This document shows, piece after piece, positions 1 to 7,860 of a stretch of DNA of 64,000 bases. Source of the stretch: Mesonia hippocampi (GTDB lineage Bacteria > Bacteroidota > Bacteroidia > Flavobacteriales > Flavobacteriaceae); the NCBI RefSeq assembly GCF_014197445.1, contig NZ_JACIFO010000004.1, positions 178,425-242,424 of the forward strand, written 5' to 3'. Each line of letters opens with the position of its first letter. The first letter of the stretch is position 1. Both the position numbers and the translations under genes were made by a program. The notes beneath the pieces are model-generated. The model ran no database searches, was not told the DNA's origin, and saw nothing but the letters and a program-made list of their open reading frames with translations.

Positions 1-283
1 CTTTTTGCTCCTCCTGCATAAATGTGGTTACCGCTACCGAAAACACTTGATATTGTAATGCCGAAACAATAAGCACATCTCCTTTTTGAGCAGCAATCAC
101 AAACAAGCCATCATCGTTGGTAAAAGTTCCCATGCCTGTGTTTTTATTAAAAATATTAATATCTGCGGCATTTCCTCCTAGCGGAGCAATTACTTCACCC
201 TTTAATAATACTCTAGAAAATTGTTGAGCACTCCCTATAAAACTTAATAAAGTTATGACTGTCAATAAAAAGTATTTTTTCAT
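1..283 (-). CDS. Carboxypeptidase-like regulatory domain protein, N-terminal part
   Basis: This is the first 94 residues of an exported protein that runs off the left edge. It opens with a Sec signal peptide (MKKYFLLTVITLLSF, probable cleavage after GSAQ at about residue 20). The rest reads as a CarboxypepD_reg-like beta-sandwich: LLKGEVIAPLGGNAADINIFNKNTG is followed by the typical 'GTFTNDDGLFVI' turn. In Bacteroidota this domain begins TonB-dependent receptors and also small stand-alone surface proteins; with only this much visible I cannot say which one this is. It is divergent to the peptidase E gene, with a 68-bp AT-rich gap between them. Confidence 0.75.
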   Translation of the reverse strand, partial: MKKYFLLTVITLLSFIGSAQQFSRVLLKGEVIAPLGGNAADINIFNKNTGMGTFTNDDGLFVIAAQKGDVLIVSALQYQVFSVAVTTFMQEEQK

Positions 284-351
284 TCGTTTAGTTTTTATCC
301 TAATTTTTAGTTCGTTTATATTATCTTAAATTTACAAAAAATATATTTAAT

Positions 352-1059
352 ATGAACGCCATAATTGCGAGTACTTCTACAATTCACGGCAGTGAATACC
401 TTGCTTACTTACAGCCTACTCTTAAAGAGCATTTTAACAACATCAAGGAGCTTATTTTTATTCCATTTGCTCGTCCTGGTGGAATTTCACACGATGTTTA
501 TACCCAAAAAGCGCAAGAAGGTTTAGCGGCTTTAAACATCAAGGTAAAAGGCATACATGAGTTTAAGAATTATACCGAGGCCATAACACAAGCTGAGGCT
601 ATTTTTACAGGCGGAGGAAACACCTTTGTTTTACTAAATCAGCTTTATCAACATAAGCTTATCGCTCCTTTACAGGATGCTATTTTAAACCGAAAAATCC
701 CTTATTTAGGAACGAGTGCAGGAAGTAATATCTGCGGAAAAAACATAAAAACCACCAACGATATGCCAATTGTATATCCACCAAGTTATGACAGCCTTGG
801 CATACTCCCTTTTAACATCAATCCTCATTATTTAGACCCTAATCCAAATTCTACCCATAAAGGAGAAACTCGCGAAACCCGTATTAAAGAATTTCATGCA
901 TATAACTCAACGCCTGTAATTGGGCTACGAGAAGGAAGTTGGTTAAAAGCAACCGAAAAAGATATTGTTTTGGAAGGTAACTTAAAGGCTCGTGTTTTTA
1001 AACAAGGGGAAATACCTTATGAAGTTGCCCCAAACACATCTTTTAAGAATTTAAAATAA
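352..1059 (+). CDS. pepE: Peptidase E (alpha-aspartyl dipeptidase), family S51
   Basis: A 235-residue cytoplasmic protein with no signal peptide. Family S51 enzymes hydrolyse dipeptides with N-terminal aspartate. The nucleophile elbow GTSAGSN places Ser122; Asp137 (TNDMP) and His159 (NPHY) fall where the catalytic residues lie in Salmonella PepE (120/135/157). FTGGGNTF at 85-92 is the family's glycine loop. Length matches the family. It is a single gene, ended by a strong hairpin just downstream. The call is secure; the physiological role is inferred from the family. Confidence 0.93.
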   Translation: MNAIIASTSTIHGSEYLAYLQPTLKEHFNNIKELIFIPFARPGGISHDVYTQKAQEGLAALNIKVKGIHEFKNYTEAITQAEAIFTGGGNTFVLLNQLYQHKLIAPLQDAILNRKIPYLGTSAGSNICGKNIKTTNDMPIVYPPSYDSLGILPFNINPHYLDPNPNSTHKGETRETRIKEFHAYNSTPVIGLREGSWLKATEKDIVLEGNLKARVFKQGEIPYEVAPNTSFKNLK

Positions 1060-1060
1060 A

Positions 1061-1088
1061 AAAAGGTTACTTTTTCAAGTAACCTTTT
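1061..1088. terminator. Bidirectional intrinsic terminator
   Basis: A perfect 12-bp stem AAAAGGTTACTT / AAGTAACCTTTT with a 4-nt loop (TTTC), A-rich on one side and T-rich on the other. It lies between pepE on the plus strand and tRNA-Gly on the minus strand, so it can end both transcripts. Confidence 0.85.
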
Positions 1089-1089
1089 G

Positions 1090-1162
1090 AGCGGGAGACC
1101 GGGTTCGAACCGGCGACATTCAGCTTGGAAGGCTGACGCTCTACCAACTGAGCTACTCCCGC
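1090..1162 (-). tRNA. tRNA-Gly (anticodon TCC)
   Basis: Read on the minus strand this begins GCGGGAGTAGCTCAGTTGG and ends in GGTTCGAACCC plus a CTCCCGC acceptor strand. The seven-base acceptor stem pairs fully, the anticodon loop is CTTCCAA (anticodon TCC), and the discriminator is U, as usual for bacterial tRNA-Gly. No CCA is encoded. Confidence 0.97.
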
Positions 1163-1257
1163 AATTTTGTGGAGGCAAATATACAACACTTTTTTATTTC
1201 CTTCCAATTTTTTTAAAAAAATATGGTTTACCTTTATATCTTCATAATTTATTTATC

Positions 1258-1545
1258 ATGAAATATCCTATAAAACATAAAGAAAGTAATACAGGCGGTA
1301 TATTTTTTATAAGCCAAGATAACCATGTTATTACAGAACTTACTTACAAAAAAAGAGAACCCAATATTATGGTTATTGACCATACGCAAACAAAAAAAGA
1401 TTTACAAGGAAAGGGTTTAGCTTCTTATCTTTTAGACCATGTAGTAAACTACGCCAAAGAAAATAAGTTAAAAATAGACCCTTTATGTCCATTTGTTGAA
1501 ATAAAGTTTGAAGAAATTGAAGCTTACCAATCATTAAAAGTCTAG
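1258..1545 (+). CDS. Small GNAT-type N-acetyltransferase (YjdJ-like)
   Basis: A 95-residue protein starting at MKYPIKHKES. The reading frame is open further upstream, but that part runs through the tRNA-Gly gene, so the ATG at 1258 is the sensible start. It has the compact acetyltransferase pattern of the YjdJ/GNAT_2 group: a short beta sheet with 'VIDHTQTKKDLQGKGLASYLLDHVV' in motif A, where QGKGLA is the acetyl-CoA pyrophosphate loop, and C-terminal 'PLCPFV'. The substrate is unknown. The next gene starts 3 nt downstream, so the two acetyltransferases and the carboxypeptidase look like one operon. Confidence 0.85.
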   Translation: MKYPIKHKESNTGGIFFISQDNHVITELTYKKREPNIMVIDHTQTKKDLQGKGLASYLLDHVVNYAKENKLKIDPLCPFVEIKFEEIEAYQSLKV

Positions 1546-1548
1546 AAT

Positions 1549-1998
1549 ATGCCTGTAACCTTAACGCTTGTAACACTAGCCGAAATTTTACCCATTCGCC
1601 AGGCTGTGCTTCGCCCAGGAAAAACCATCGAACATTGCTATTTTGATATGGATCAGGACAAAGAAACAGTACACCTAGGTTTGTATGATAACAATAACTT
1701 AGCAGGAATTGCTACGCTTGTAAAAAACCAGCACCCTCAACTTGCTAAAAATGCCTACCAACTTAGGGGAATGGCGGTATTAAAAGATTTTCAAAATAAA
1801 CAATACGGACAAAAACTTTTAACCAAAGCTACCGATTTGGCTGCCGAAAAAAATGCAGATCTACTTTGGATGAATGCTAGAGAAAGTGCCCTTAAATTTT
1901 ACCAAAAATCTGATTTTAATATTTTAGGTAATGCTTTTGAAATTCCTGAAATAGGAACTCACTTTGTAATGTATAAACATTTAACCGATGAAGCGTAG
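1549..1998 (+). CDS. GNAT family N-acetyltransferase
   Basis: A 149-residue cytoplasmic protein. Motif A is visible at about residues 75-95: 'LRGMAVLKDFQNKQYGQKLL', with Q/YGQK in place of the classic Q/RxxG/A. It is followed by the usual helix, 'LLWMNARESALKFYQKSDF' (the strand-helix that ends GNAT folds with an aromatic Y/F) and a C-terminal strand. The substrate cannot be told. It follows the smaller acetyltransferase after 3 nt and its end overlaps the start of the carboxypeptidase gene by 11 nt, which suggests co-translation. Confidence 0.88.
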   Translation: MPVTLTLVTLAEILPIRQAVLRPGKTIEHCYFDMDQDKETVHLGLYDNNNLAGIATLVKNQHPQLAKNAYQLRGMAVLKDFQNKQYGQKLLTKATDLAAEKNADLLWMNARESALKFYQKSDFNILGNAFEIPEIGTHFVMYKHLTDEA

Positions 1999-2713
1999 AA
2001 ATTTTATAAAGCAAAGCGCAAAAGCAATAGCGTTTTGTATGGTTCCATTACCAGAATTCACCTATCAGAAAGCCTATACACAAGCACAATTATTAGGAAA
2101 AAACAATTCGCTTATTTTAAACAAAAGCATTGTACAGAAAGAAACCTATAATGCGTTTTTATCCCTTAAAAATGCCGCCGCAAAAGAGAACATTAATCCG
2201 CAAATTGTTTCTGGCTATCGCAGCTATTTACGGCAACAACAAATATGGAATAGGAAGTATAATCGCTATAAAGCAAAAGGTTTATCTGAGACGGCTATTA
2301 TAAAAAACATTACTCAATATTCTACTTTTCCAGGTACCTCAAGACATCACTGGGGAACCGATATCGATATTATCGATGCAAATGCAAAGCGCCCTAAAAA
2401 CCTACTGCTTACCGAAAATTACTACGAGGATGGCCCTTATAACAATCTTCGCCTTTGGATGGAAGAACACGCCGCAACCTACGGATTTATAATGACCTAC
2501 CCGAATCTTACAGATAGGCCTGGTTTTCTACACGAACCTTGGCATTTTTCATACGCACCTACTGCCAAAAAAATGCTCCATCAATACACTAAACTACCGT
2601 TAAACAATTTGCTTAAAAATAAAAAAGTATTAGGTGCTGATTTTTTTGTAGAAAACGAACTGCCTACATACCTTAAAAACTATGTATTAGGAATTCATAA
2701 AGAGCTTTTATAA
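1988..2713 (+). CDS. D-alanyl-D-alanine carboxypeptidase, VanY/M15B family, Tat-type signal
   Basis: A 241-residue exported peptidoglycan peptidase. The N terminus MKRRNFIKQ fits a twin-arginine motif (RRxFxK), followed by a short hydrophobic stretch. Zinc and catalytic residues of the M15B/LAS family are all present: SRHHWGTDID (His120, Asp127) and HEPWHF (Glu183, His186), together with the SGYRSYLRQQ substrate motif at 75-84. Members trim the terminal D-Ala or act as L,D-carboxypeptidases; the exact bond is not determined here. Its start lies inside the preceding acetyltransferase gene. Confidence 0.9.
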   Translation: MKRRNFIKQSAKAIAFCMVPLPEFTYQKAYTQAQLLGKNNSLILNKSIVQKETYNAFLSLKNAAAKENINPQIVSGYRSYLRQQQIWNRKYNRYKAKGLSETAIIKNITQYSTFPGTSRHHWGTDIDIIDANAKRPKNLLLTENYYEDGPYNNLRLWMEEHAATYGFIMTYPNLTDRPGFLHEPWHFSYAPTAKKMLHQYTKLPLNNLLKNKKVLGADFFVENELPTYLKNYVLGIHKELL

Positions 2714-2735
2714 ACCCCTAAGAACCTTAGGGAGG

Positions 2736-2966
2736 TTATAATTCTCTTGCTTTAAACTCTTTTATAACCTGTTCGGCCTTTTTAAAATCGGACTTTAAAC
2801 ATAAAGTTCAACATTGTTAATAGGACTGCCAAATCCTGCCAATCGAGAAGATTCAACATTGTCTACAATATTAACGGCAATGTTATTTTCTTTCAACAAA
2901 TAAGCAATTCTATTTATTACAATAGAGCTATCGGTGAGAATTTTATATAGTTATCCAACGCTTTAG
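2736..2966 (-). pseudogene. Broken DUF2007-family (putative signal-transducing) protein
   Basis: No intact gene lies between the carboxypeptidase and the cupin gene, but the minus strand reads as a decayed DUF2007 protein. A segment ILTDSSIVINRIAYLLKE is followed by NIAVNIVDNVESSRLAGFGS and INNVELYV. It then needs a one-base shift (GTT TAA to GTTTTAAAG) to continue as LKSDFKKAEQVIKEFKAREL and stop. A second shift precedes ILTDS, joining it to an upstream LDNYIK. RLAGFG and NNVELYV are characteristic of the family. At least two frameshifts and no good start codon make it a pseudogene. Confidence 0.6.
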
Positions 2967-3021
2967 TTTTAATAATTCATTATCAATTAATTTGTATATT
3001 CAGCAAATATTGATGGTAGTT

Positions 3022-3306
3022 TTATTTTATTAAAATTAATTGAGAATCTCGAATTCCTTTTACCCAATGCTTCACCAAGGGTTCAATTTCTTTAAAATCT
3101 CCTGATGTCAAATTTATTTTATTACCTCTTTCATCTTCATATATCACCTCTCCTTTTACACAAATTAAAACTGCAGGAGTATTTGTGATATGTTCTTTTA
3201 AAAGCCCATTAGCCAGTATCTGAAGTGCTATAACTTTTGAAGTTATGGCAGTAGAAAGCTGTTTTGCACTAACGCTTTTGTTTTCGTGGATATCAATCAA
3301 ATTCAT
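3022..3306 (-). CDS. Small cupin-like protein
   Basis: A 94-residue protein that looks like a single-domain cupin: 'PAVLICVKGEVIYEDERGNKINLTSGDFKEIEP' matches the G(X)5 and turn-rich core of a small beta barrel, and 'LVKHWVKGIRDSQLILIK' is the last strand. The metal-binding histidines of canonical cupins are mostly missing (one His in VKHWV), so catalysis is doubtful; it may be a binding or sensing protein. Its ATG overlaps the stop codon of the upstream lipoprotein gene (ATGA), so the two are translated together. Confidence 0.7.
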   Translation of the reverse strand: MNLIDIHENKSVSAKQLSTAITSKVIALQILANGLLKEHITNTPAVLICVKGEVIYEDERGNKINLTSGDFKEIEPLVKHWVKGIRDSQLILIK

Positions 3307-3710
3307 TGGAAATAGGTATTGTATGTTTTAAAAGAATTCTCGAGTTTAGCAACAATTAATGTCGCATCCTTATCGTTTTTTGTATTAGATAGCGCTTCTA
3401 TAAGCTCCATATGTGGATTAAGCCACTTATGTAATTCATCATGGCTTTCTCCTTTCATCGTACAACTTTTAATTAATGCTTTGTTTTGCGCTTTAAGATT
3501 TTTTGCCAGTCCCAAATAATCCTTGTCTTGCTGTGAAATAAAGCTATCCAACAATGCGTTACCTTTCTCTATATGGGGCTTCATCTCATTATTAACAGTC
3601 CATTTTTCTCCATTATTCAAGTTAATATCACTTTTTTGATAATTAGAATTACAGGATAACATTACTGCTACGCCTACAATCATTAAAGCTAGTTTTTGTA
3701 TTCTTTTCAT
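3303..3710 (-). CDS. Putative lipoprotein of unknown function
   Basis: A 135-residue protein with a lipoprotein signal (MKRIQKLALMIVGVAVMLSC, lipobox ending at Cys20). The mature part is charged and mainly helical, with 'KPHIEKGNALLDSFISQQDKDYLGLAKNL' and 'CTMKGESHDELHKWLNPHMELIEAL'. The His, Met and Cys spread over these helices resembles four-helix-bundle or cytochrome-like periplasmic proteins, but I do not recognise the family. It is first in a two-gene unit with the cupin-like protein (4-nt overlap). Confidence 0.75.
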   Translation of the reverse strand: MKRIQKLALMIVGVAVMLSCNSNYQKSDINLNNGEKWTVNNEMKPHIEKGNALLDSFISQQDKDYLGLAKNLKAQNKALIKSCTMKGESHDELHKWLNPHMELIEALSNTKNDKDATLIVAKLENSFKTYNTYFQ

Positions 3711-4046
3711 TCTATTAATTATTTAGGTTTTTACATTTAGCCCTATTGTTTAAAAAACTATTTTTTCTTAGACCATAGAACTAAGATAATAAATAAGATT
3801 GAATTTTAACAGTAATTTTATTAGTAATAAATTATGTTATCCTAGTGTTTATCTAATTATATTTTAAATTTATAAGCCCATTTCATTTATATTAAAAAAA
3901 GAACAAATACTGTTATTATTTTGCGCTTATTTCTAACCATTAAGTATCGTTTTAATACCCTTATTTAAAGTTAGTATTAAATAAACAAAAATAACTCACT
4001 CTTTTACAAGGAAATACCTAAAAACAAATAATATTTAACCATTTTA
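3711..4046. other. AT-rich intergenic stretch without a gene
   Basis: About 335 bp, strongly AT-rich, between the divergent lipoprotein gene and the tRNA promoter. No open frame with coding character and no clear hairpin were seen on either strand. Confidence 0.6.
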
Positions 4047-4078
4047 TTTTGCAAAGACGCTTTATTCTTATATATTTG
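4047..4078 (+). promoter_or_regulatory. Bacteroidota-type promoter of tRNA-Ser
   Basis: TTTTG at 4047-4051 is followed after 19 nt by TATATTTG at 4071-4078. This is the exact TTTG-N19-TAnnTTTG consensus of the phylum's primary sigma factor. Transcription would start about 25 nt before the tRNA. Confidence 0.8.
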
Positions 4079-4114
4079 CATCCGCTATTATGCGATGTTC
4101 ATAATTTTATTACA

Positions 4115-4197
4115 GGAGAGGTGGCAGAGTGGTAATGCAGCAGCCTGCTAAGCTGTCATCGTTTTTCGATGCCCGGGTTCGAATCCCGGTCTCTCCG
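4115..4197 (+). tRNA. tRNA-Ser (anticodon GCT)
   Basis: A class II tRNA of 83 nt with a GGAGAGG acceptor strand, anticodon stem CAGC/GCTG and loop CTGCTAA (anticodon GCT). The long variable arm (CATCG TTTTT CGATG) is typical of serine tRNAs. The T-loop is GGTTCGAATCC and the discriminator is G. Confidence 0.97.
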
Positions 4198-4207
4198 CAA
4201 AAAAATT

Positions 4208-4238
4208 TTTGACAGTTTAAATATTAATATTATATTTG
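4208..4238 (+). promoter_or_regulatory. Bacteroidota-type promoter of tRNA-Pro
   Basis: TTTG at 4208-4211 and TATATTTG at 4231-4238, exactly 19 nt apart. tRNA-Ser and tRNA-Pro are therefore separately promoted although only 66 bp apart. Confidence 0.8.
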
Positions 4239-4263
4239 CACTCTCAAAATAAACAAAACACCT

Positions 4264-4338
4264 CGGGGTGTAGCGTAGCCCGGTCATCGCGCCTGCTTTG
4301 GGAGCAGGAGGTCGCAGGTTCGAATCCTGCCACCCCGA
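4264..4338 (+). tRNA. tRNA-Pro (anticodon TGG)
   Basis: Cloverleaf with acceptor CGGGGTG/CACCCCG, anticodon stem CCTGC/GCAGG around loop TTTGGGA (anticodon TGG), T-loop GGTTCGAATCC and discriminator A. Its 3' end faces a tyrosine recombinase gene 230 bp away, making it the likely attachment site of the accessory region that follows. Confidence 0.97.
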
Positions 4339-4362
4339 CAAAAATTAATACCAATAGAAACT

Positions 4363-4396
4363 AAAACCTTGTAAATCGTATGATTTACAAGGTTTT
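4363..4396. terminator. Intrinsic terminator after tRNA-Pro
   Basis: Perfect 15-bp stem from AAAACCTTGTAAATC to GATTTACAAGGTTTT with loop GTAT. It ends the tRNA-Pro transcript. Confidence 0.85.
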
Positions 4397-4438
4397 ATGG
4401 TTTTTGGGCTATCATAAGTATTGAATTAATATGGCTTA

Positions 4439-4492
4439 ATTCGGTTCACAATTCGGTTCACAGTTTCAAAACACAAAAAGTGTGAACCGAAT
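4439..4492. repeat. Tandem and inverted 12-bp repeats beside the recombinase gene
   Basis: ATTCGGTTCACA occurs twice in immediate tandem (4439-4450 and 4451-4462) and once inverted as TGTGAACCGAAT (4481-4492). Position between the tRNA-Pro 3' end and the recombinase suggests recombinase arm-type binding sites or the remains of an attachment region. A further 7-bp inverted repeat (TCGTCTT at 4534 and AAGACGA at 4559) lies just before the recombinase ATG. Confidence 0.6.
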
Positions 4493-4570
4493 AGATGCTT
4501 AAAATTCTGTAATTGAAATAGTTGATTTGACTTTCGTCTTGAATGAATGTTTAACTAAAAGACGACAACT

Positions 4571-5815
4571 ATGCAATCACAAACCACCTTTAGCTTATCA
4601 TTTTAGGTAAGCGCTTCGCGTAAAATTAATAATGAAGTTTCTGTTTATGCACGAATAACTGTAAACGGTAAACGAGCAAACATCAGTTTACAGCGGAAAA
4701 TAACTGTATCTGAATGGGATTCTAACAAAGGAAGAGCAAGAGGAAGTAAATAAGAATCCCGACTACTCAACAGACATTTAAATCAGATTAAAAATAGAGT
4801 CTATGAAGCTCACGATGAACTTGTAAAAGAAAAAGTGTTTATTTGTGCCCAATCCATTAAAGCAAGGTTTCTAGGAGAAGATAACGAAGAATATTCTCTA
4901 CTTACATTGGTTGATTATCACAACACCCAAATGAGTGAATCTTTAAGTTATGGTACTTTAAAGAATTACTTCACAACTCAAAAGTATGTCAAACTATTTC
5001 TAATCAAAAAGAAAATCCAAGACATATACTTGTCTCAATTAACATTCCGTTTTCTGGTTGATTTTGAAAAGTTCTTACGTTCCTATGTTCCGGAGGACCA
5101 TCAAAAGCAAATGGAAAACAATACAGTTATGAAGCATATCCAACGACTTCGTAAAATGGTAACATTAGCGTATAAAATGGAATGGATAGATAAAGATCCT
5201 TTTATAAAATTCAAACCAACATACATTAAAAATGAGCGCGAGTTTTTAAGTGAAAATGAACTACGGACTATTATTGAAAAGGAATTTGAAATTGAAAGAC
5301 TGGAGCTCGTTAAGGATTTATTCGTTTTTAGTTGCTATACTGGCTTATCGTATATTGATGTAATGAACCTCAACGAAGATAATATTACGTTCGGTATAGA
5401 TGGTGGAAAATGGATAATCACCAATAGACAAAAAACGCATAATAAAGTAAAGATTCCATTACTGCCAATTGCCGAAGAATTAATTCAGAAATATGAGTAT
5501 CATCTCAAAACTAAAAAGACAAAAACCTTATTCCCTAACATTTCAAATCAAAAGCTCAACTCATATTTGAAAGAAATTGCGGATTTATGTAAAATTAAAA
5601 AGAATCTAACTTTTCATATTGCTCGTCACACTTTCGCAACCACAGTTACTTTAAGTAATGGTGTACCTATTGAAACTGTTTCCAAGTTGTTGGGCCATTC
5701 TAAAATTGCTACTACTCAAATTTATGCAAGAGTAATTGAAAGAAAAGTAAGTGAGGATATGCAAACCTTAAAAGAAAAATTTAATTCACAGCAGTCCAAA
5801 TCAATAATTAGTTAG
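4571..5815 (+). pseudogene. Tyrosine recombinase/integrase interrupted by two in-frame stops
   Basis: From ATG 4571 the same frame runs for 415 codons and reads as a Bacteroidota-type integrase, but TAG at 4604-4606 (codon 12) and TAA at 4751-4753 (codon 61) interrupt it. The first part (MQSQTTFSLSF, then YARITVNGKRANISLQRKI) is the arm-binding domain. The middle (about 100-210) is the SAM-like core-binding domain. The C terminus is the catalytic domain with HIARHTF, LLGHSKIATTQIYARV (nucleophile Tyr) and TGLSYIDV, where the usual first Arg is Ser, as in IntDOT. The fragment after codon 61 stays open to 5815, with a possible GTG start at 4835 that would lack the arm domain. It lies beside tRNA-Pro and is probably inactive. 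Confidence 0.85.
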
Positions 5816-5830
5816 AAAAATGTAATAATA

Positions 5831-5863
5831 TTTTGCGCAACCAAATAATTGCATTTATATTTG
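5831..5863 (+). promoter_or_regulatory. Promoter of the ArsR operon
   Basis: TTTTG at 5831-5835 and TATATTTG at 5856-5863, 20 nt apart. The following ACCATACGGTAGCAT is a partly symmetric element between promoter and start codon and may be the ArsR-type operator; this last point is a guess from position. Confidence 0.65.
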
Positions 5864-5891
5864 CAACCATACGGTAGCATATTTAAAACTT

Positions 5892-6218
5892 ATGAGAACA
5901 AGAAGAGATGTATTCCAAGCTATAGCCGACCCTACAAGGCGAGCAATAATTATGTTGTTAACAGTTGGTGCTTTGACCCCTAATGCGATTGCAGAACATT
6001 TCAACTCGAGCAGACAAGCAGTTTCAAAACATCTTCGAATTCTTTCTGAATGTGAAATTGTGAGACAAGAACAGCAAGGCAGAGAAATTCACTATCATTT
6101 AAACGCAGACAAGATGGAGGAGATAGAAAAATGGTTAGAGCAATTTAAGCAACTACTTGCTCAACGTTTCAATCAATTAGATAATGTATTAGAGCAACTA
6201 AAACTAAATAGAAAATGA
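5892..6218 (+). CDS. ArsR/SmtB-family winged-helix repressor (SdpR-like)
   Basis: A 108-residue DNA-binding protein. It starts [20 protein letters not shown], the signature of the SdpR/AHSA1-associated ArsR branch, followed by the recognition helix region [21 protein letters not shown] and the wing [11 protein letters not shown]. No cysteine-rich metal site is present, so it is not a classical arsenic or zinc sensor. The stop overlaps the next start (ATGA). Repressors of this type usually control the AHSA1-domain gene that follows, and probably themselves. Confidence 0.9.
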   Translation: MRTRRDVFQAIADPTRRAIIMLLTVGALTPNAIAEHFNSSRQAVSKHLRILSECEIVRQEQQGREIHYHLNADKMEEIEKWLEQFKQLLAQRFNQLDNVLEQLKLNRK

Positions 6219-7177
6219 AAAAAGCAATATTATTCAACTTTAATGTTGACAAGGCAAACAATCAAATCAAGGTTGAGCGATCTTTTAACGCGCCAGTCGA
6301 TTTAGTATGGACCGCATGGACAGAAGCGGAAATTCTAGACCAATGGTGGGCTCCTAAACCCTGGACAGCGCAAACCAAATCGATGGACTTCAGAGAGGGA
6401 GGCCAGTGGCATTATGCCATGGTAAGCCCCGAGGGAGAAATGCATTGGGCAAAAGTTGATTACCTCAAAATCATACCACAAAATTTTTTTTCGGCACTAG
6501 ATGGTTTTTGTGATGAAGAAGGAAACCCTAACACTTCGCTTCCACGAAACAAATGGGAAAATAATTTCAAAAAACAGGGAGAAGAAACTATTGTCAATAT
6601 TGTATTAAGTTTCGACACATTGGAAGACCTTGAAAAGATTATTGATATGGGATTCAAGGAAGGGTTTACAGCTGGTCTTGAAAATCTTGACCAATACATA
6701 GAATCCCAATTTAGATTGCGCAAACAGAATAAAACAAACAATATGGCACGAGTATCCAGTTATTTAAACTTTCCGGGGAATACAGAAGAAGCATTTAACT
6801 TTTATAAGCAAGTTTTCAAATCAGATTTTATTAACGGTATTCAACGATTTGAAGAAGCTCCAGCCAATCCTAATCAGCCTCCTATGGCTGAATCAGTTAA
6901 AAAAATGGTTTTACATGTAGAGCTACCCATTCTTGGTGGTCATATTTTAATGGGAACTGATGCTCCGAAAGAGTTTGGAATGACGGTTAATAAAGGTAAT
7001 AACATGCACCTAAATTTAGAGCCTGAATCAAGAGAAGAAGCAAAACGACTGTTTGACGAACTATCTGAAGGTGGTGTGGTAGAAATACCAATTCAAGACA
7101 TGTTTTGGGGTGCATACTTCGGAAGCTTTCAAGATAAGTATGGTATTAATTGGATGATTAACTATCAAAGCAAATAG
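6215..7177 (+). CDS. AHSA1/SRPBCC domain fused to a PhnB-like VOC domain
   Basis: A 320-residue two-domain protein. Residues about 15-165 are an AHSA1-type SRPBCC domain ([57 protein letters not shown]). Residues about 177-320 are a VOC/glyoxalase-like domain of the PhnB/YjdN type ([55 protein letters not shown]). Each half is usually a stand-alone gene. The join [17 protein letters not shown] keeps an internal Met in the context of a normal VOC start, as if two adjacent genes had fused. The ligand is unknown. It is translationally coupled to the ArsR gene. Confidence 0.88.
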   Translation: MKKAILFNFNVDKANNQIKVERSFNAPVDLVWTAWTEAEILDQWWAPKPWTAQTKSMDFREGGQWHYAMVSPEGEMHWAKVDYLKIIPQNFFSALDGFCDEEGNPNTSLPRNKWENNFKKQGEETIVNIVLSFDTLEDLEKIIDMGFKEGFTAGLENLDQYIESQFRLRKQNKTNNMARVSSYLNFPGNTEEAFNFYKQVFKSDFINGIQRFEEAPANPNQPPMAESVKKMVLHVELPILGGHILMGTDAPKEFGMTVNKGNNMHLNLEPESREEAKRLFDELSEGGVVEIPIQDMFWGAYFGSFQDKYGINWMINYQSK

Positions 7178-7179
7178 TT

Positions 7180-7830
7180 ATGAATACACTTAAAATTTCG
7201 AATATCTCAGCTATTGGATTCATTTGTATTTTGGCTTTACATCATATTATAAATGTCGACATTAATCCGAGTTGGCAACCCATTAGTATGTATGCTCTTG
7301 GAAATTTGGGTTGGCTAATGAACATTTCGTTTATCTTACTTGGATTGTCATTTTCGGCACTAGGCATCTATGTCTTTCAAAACTTGAAAACCAAGGGAGG
7401 TAAAATAGGTGGGATACTAATGCTTATTGCTGCCATTGGGAATTTCCTTGCAGGGATATTCAATACAGACCCCATTCATACCCTTCCTGAAAATATGACC
7501 ACAAGTGGAAGTGTACATACTGGAGCAGCAGGATAATTAGGTTTTTTTATACTCGCTACGATCTTTATTAGTTTTCAATTTGTGAAGAGGGATGAACTAA
7601 AACCGTTTAAAGCTAGGGTTTTGATAATGACTGCAATGGTTTTTATTGTTGAAGTTATAATGATTACTGCAATGTCAATATATCTAGCCGAAACCAATGG
7701 AATGTTGACACCGGAAACACCCATTGGTGGTATTGGTCGAGTAGTGATTTTAGTTTGTACAATTTGGGTAATTGTAACAGCATCTGCCTTACAAAAAGTA
7801 CAGTATCAACCTAACAATGAATTAACTTAA
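7180..7830 (+). pseudogene. DUF998 membrane protein split by an in-frame TAA
   Basis: The frame that begins MNTLKISNISAIGFICIL continues for 216 codons to 7830 and has the six-helix pattern of DUF998 integral membrane proteins, including WQPISMYALG near the first loop and DPIHTLPENM before the break. A single TAA at 7534-7536 interrupts it inside 'GAAG-stop-LGFFILATIFISF', that is in the fourth membrane segment. The downstream part is open but starts only at a GTG inside the conserved sequence. It begins 2 nt after the AHSA1-VOC gene, so it was the third gene of that operon. Confidence 0.8.
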
Positions 7831-7860
7831 ACAAACGAAAAGCAATATTCAGGTAATTCA

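Noticed and set aside
1087..1257. Upstream extension of the small acetyltransferase frame to an ATG inside tRNA-Gly
   Set aside because: It crosses the tRNA in antisense and adds a non-homologous stretch; ATG 1258 gives the normal family length.
4264..4338. A right-hand duplicate of the tRNA-Pro 3' end (attR)
   Set aside because: I looked through the window for the T-arm and acceptor sequence after 5.8 kb and found no second copy.
4835..5815. A 326-residue intact integrase starting at GTG 4835
   Set aside because: The same frame continues upstream with arm-domain residues; the GTG lies in the middle of conserved sequence, so this is the remainder of a broken gene.
4604..7536. Stop-codon recoding (readthrough of TAG/TAA) in the integrase and DUF998 genes
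   Set aside because: TAA and TAG end many intact genes normally in this window, and no recoding signal or suppressor tRNA is seen; simple nonsense mutations are sufficient.
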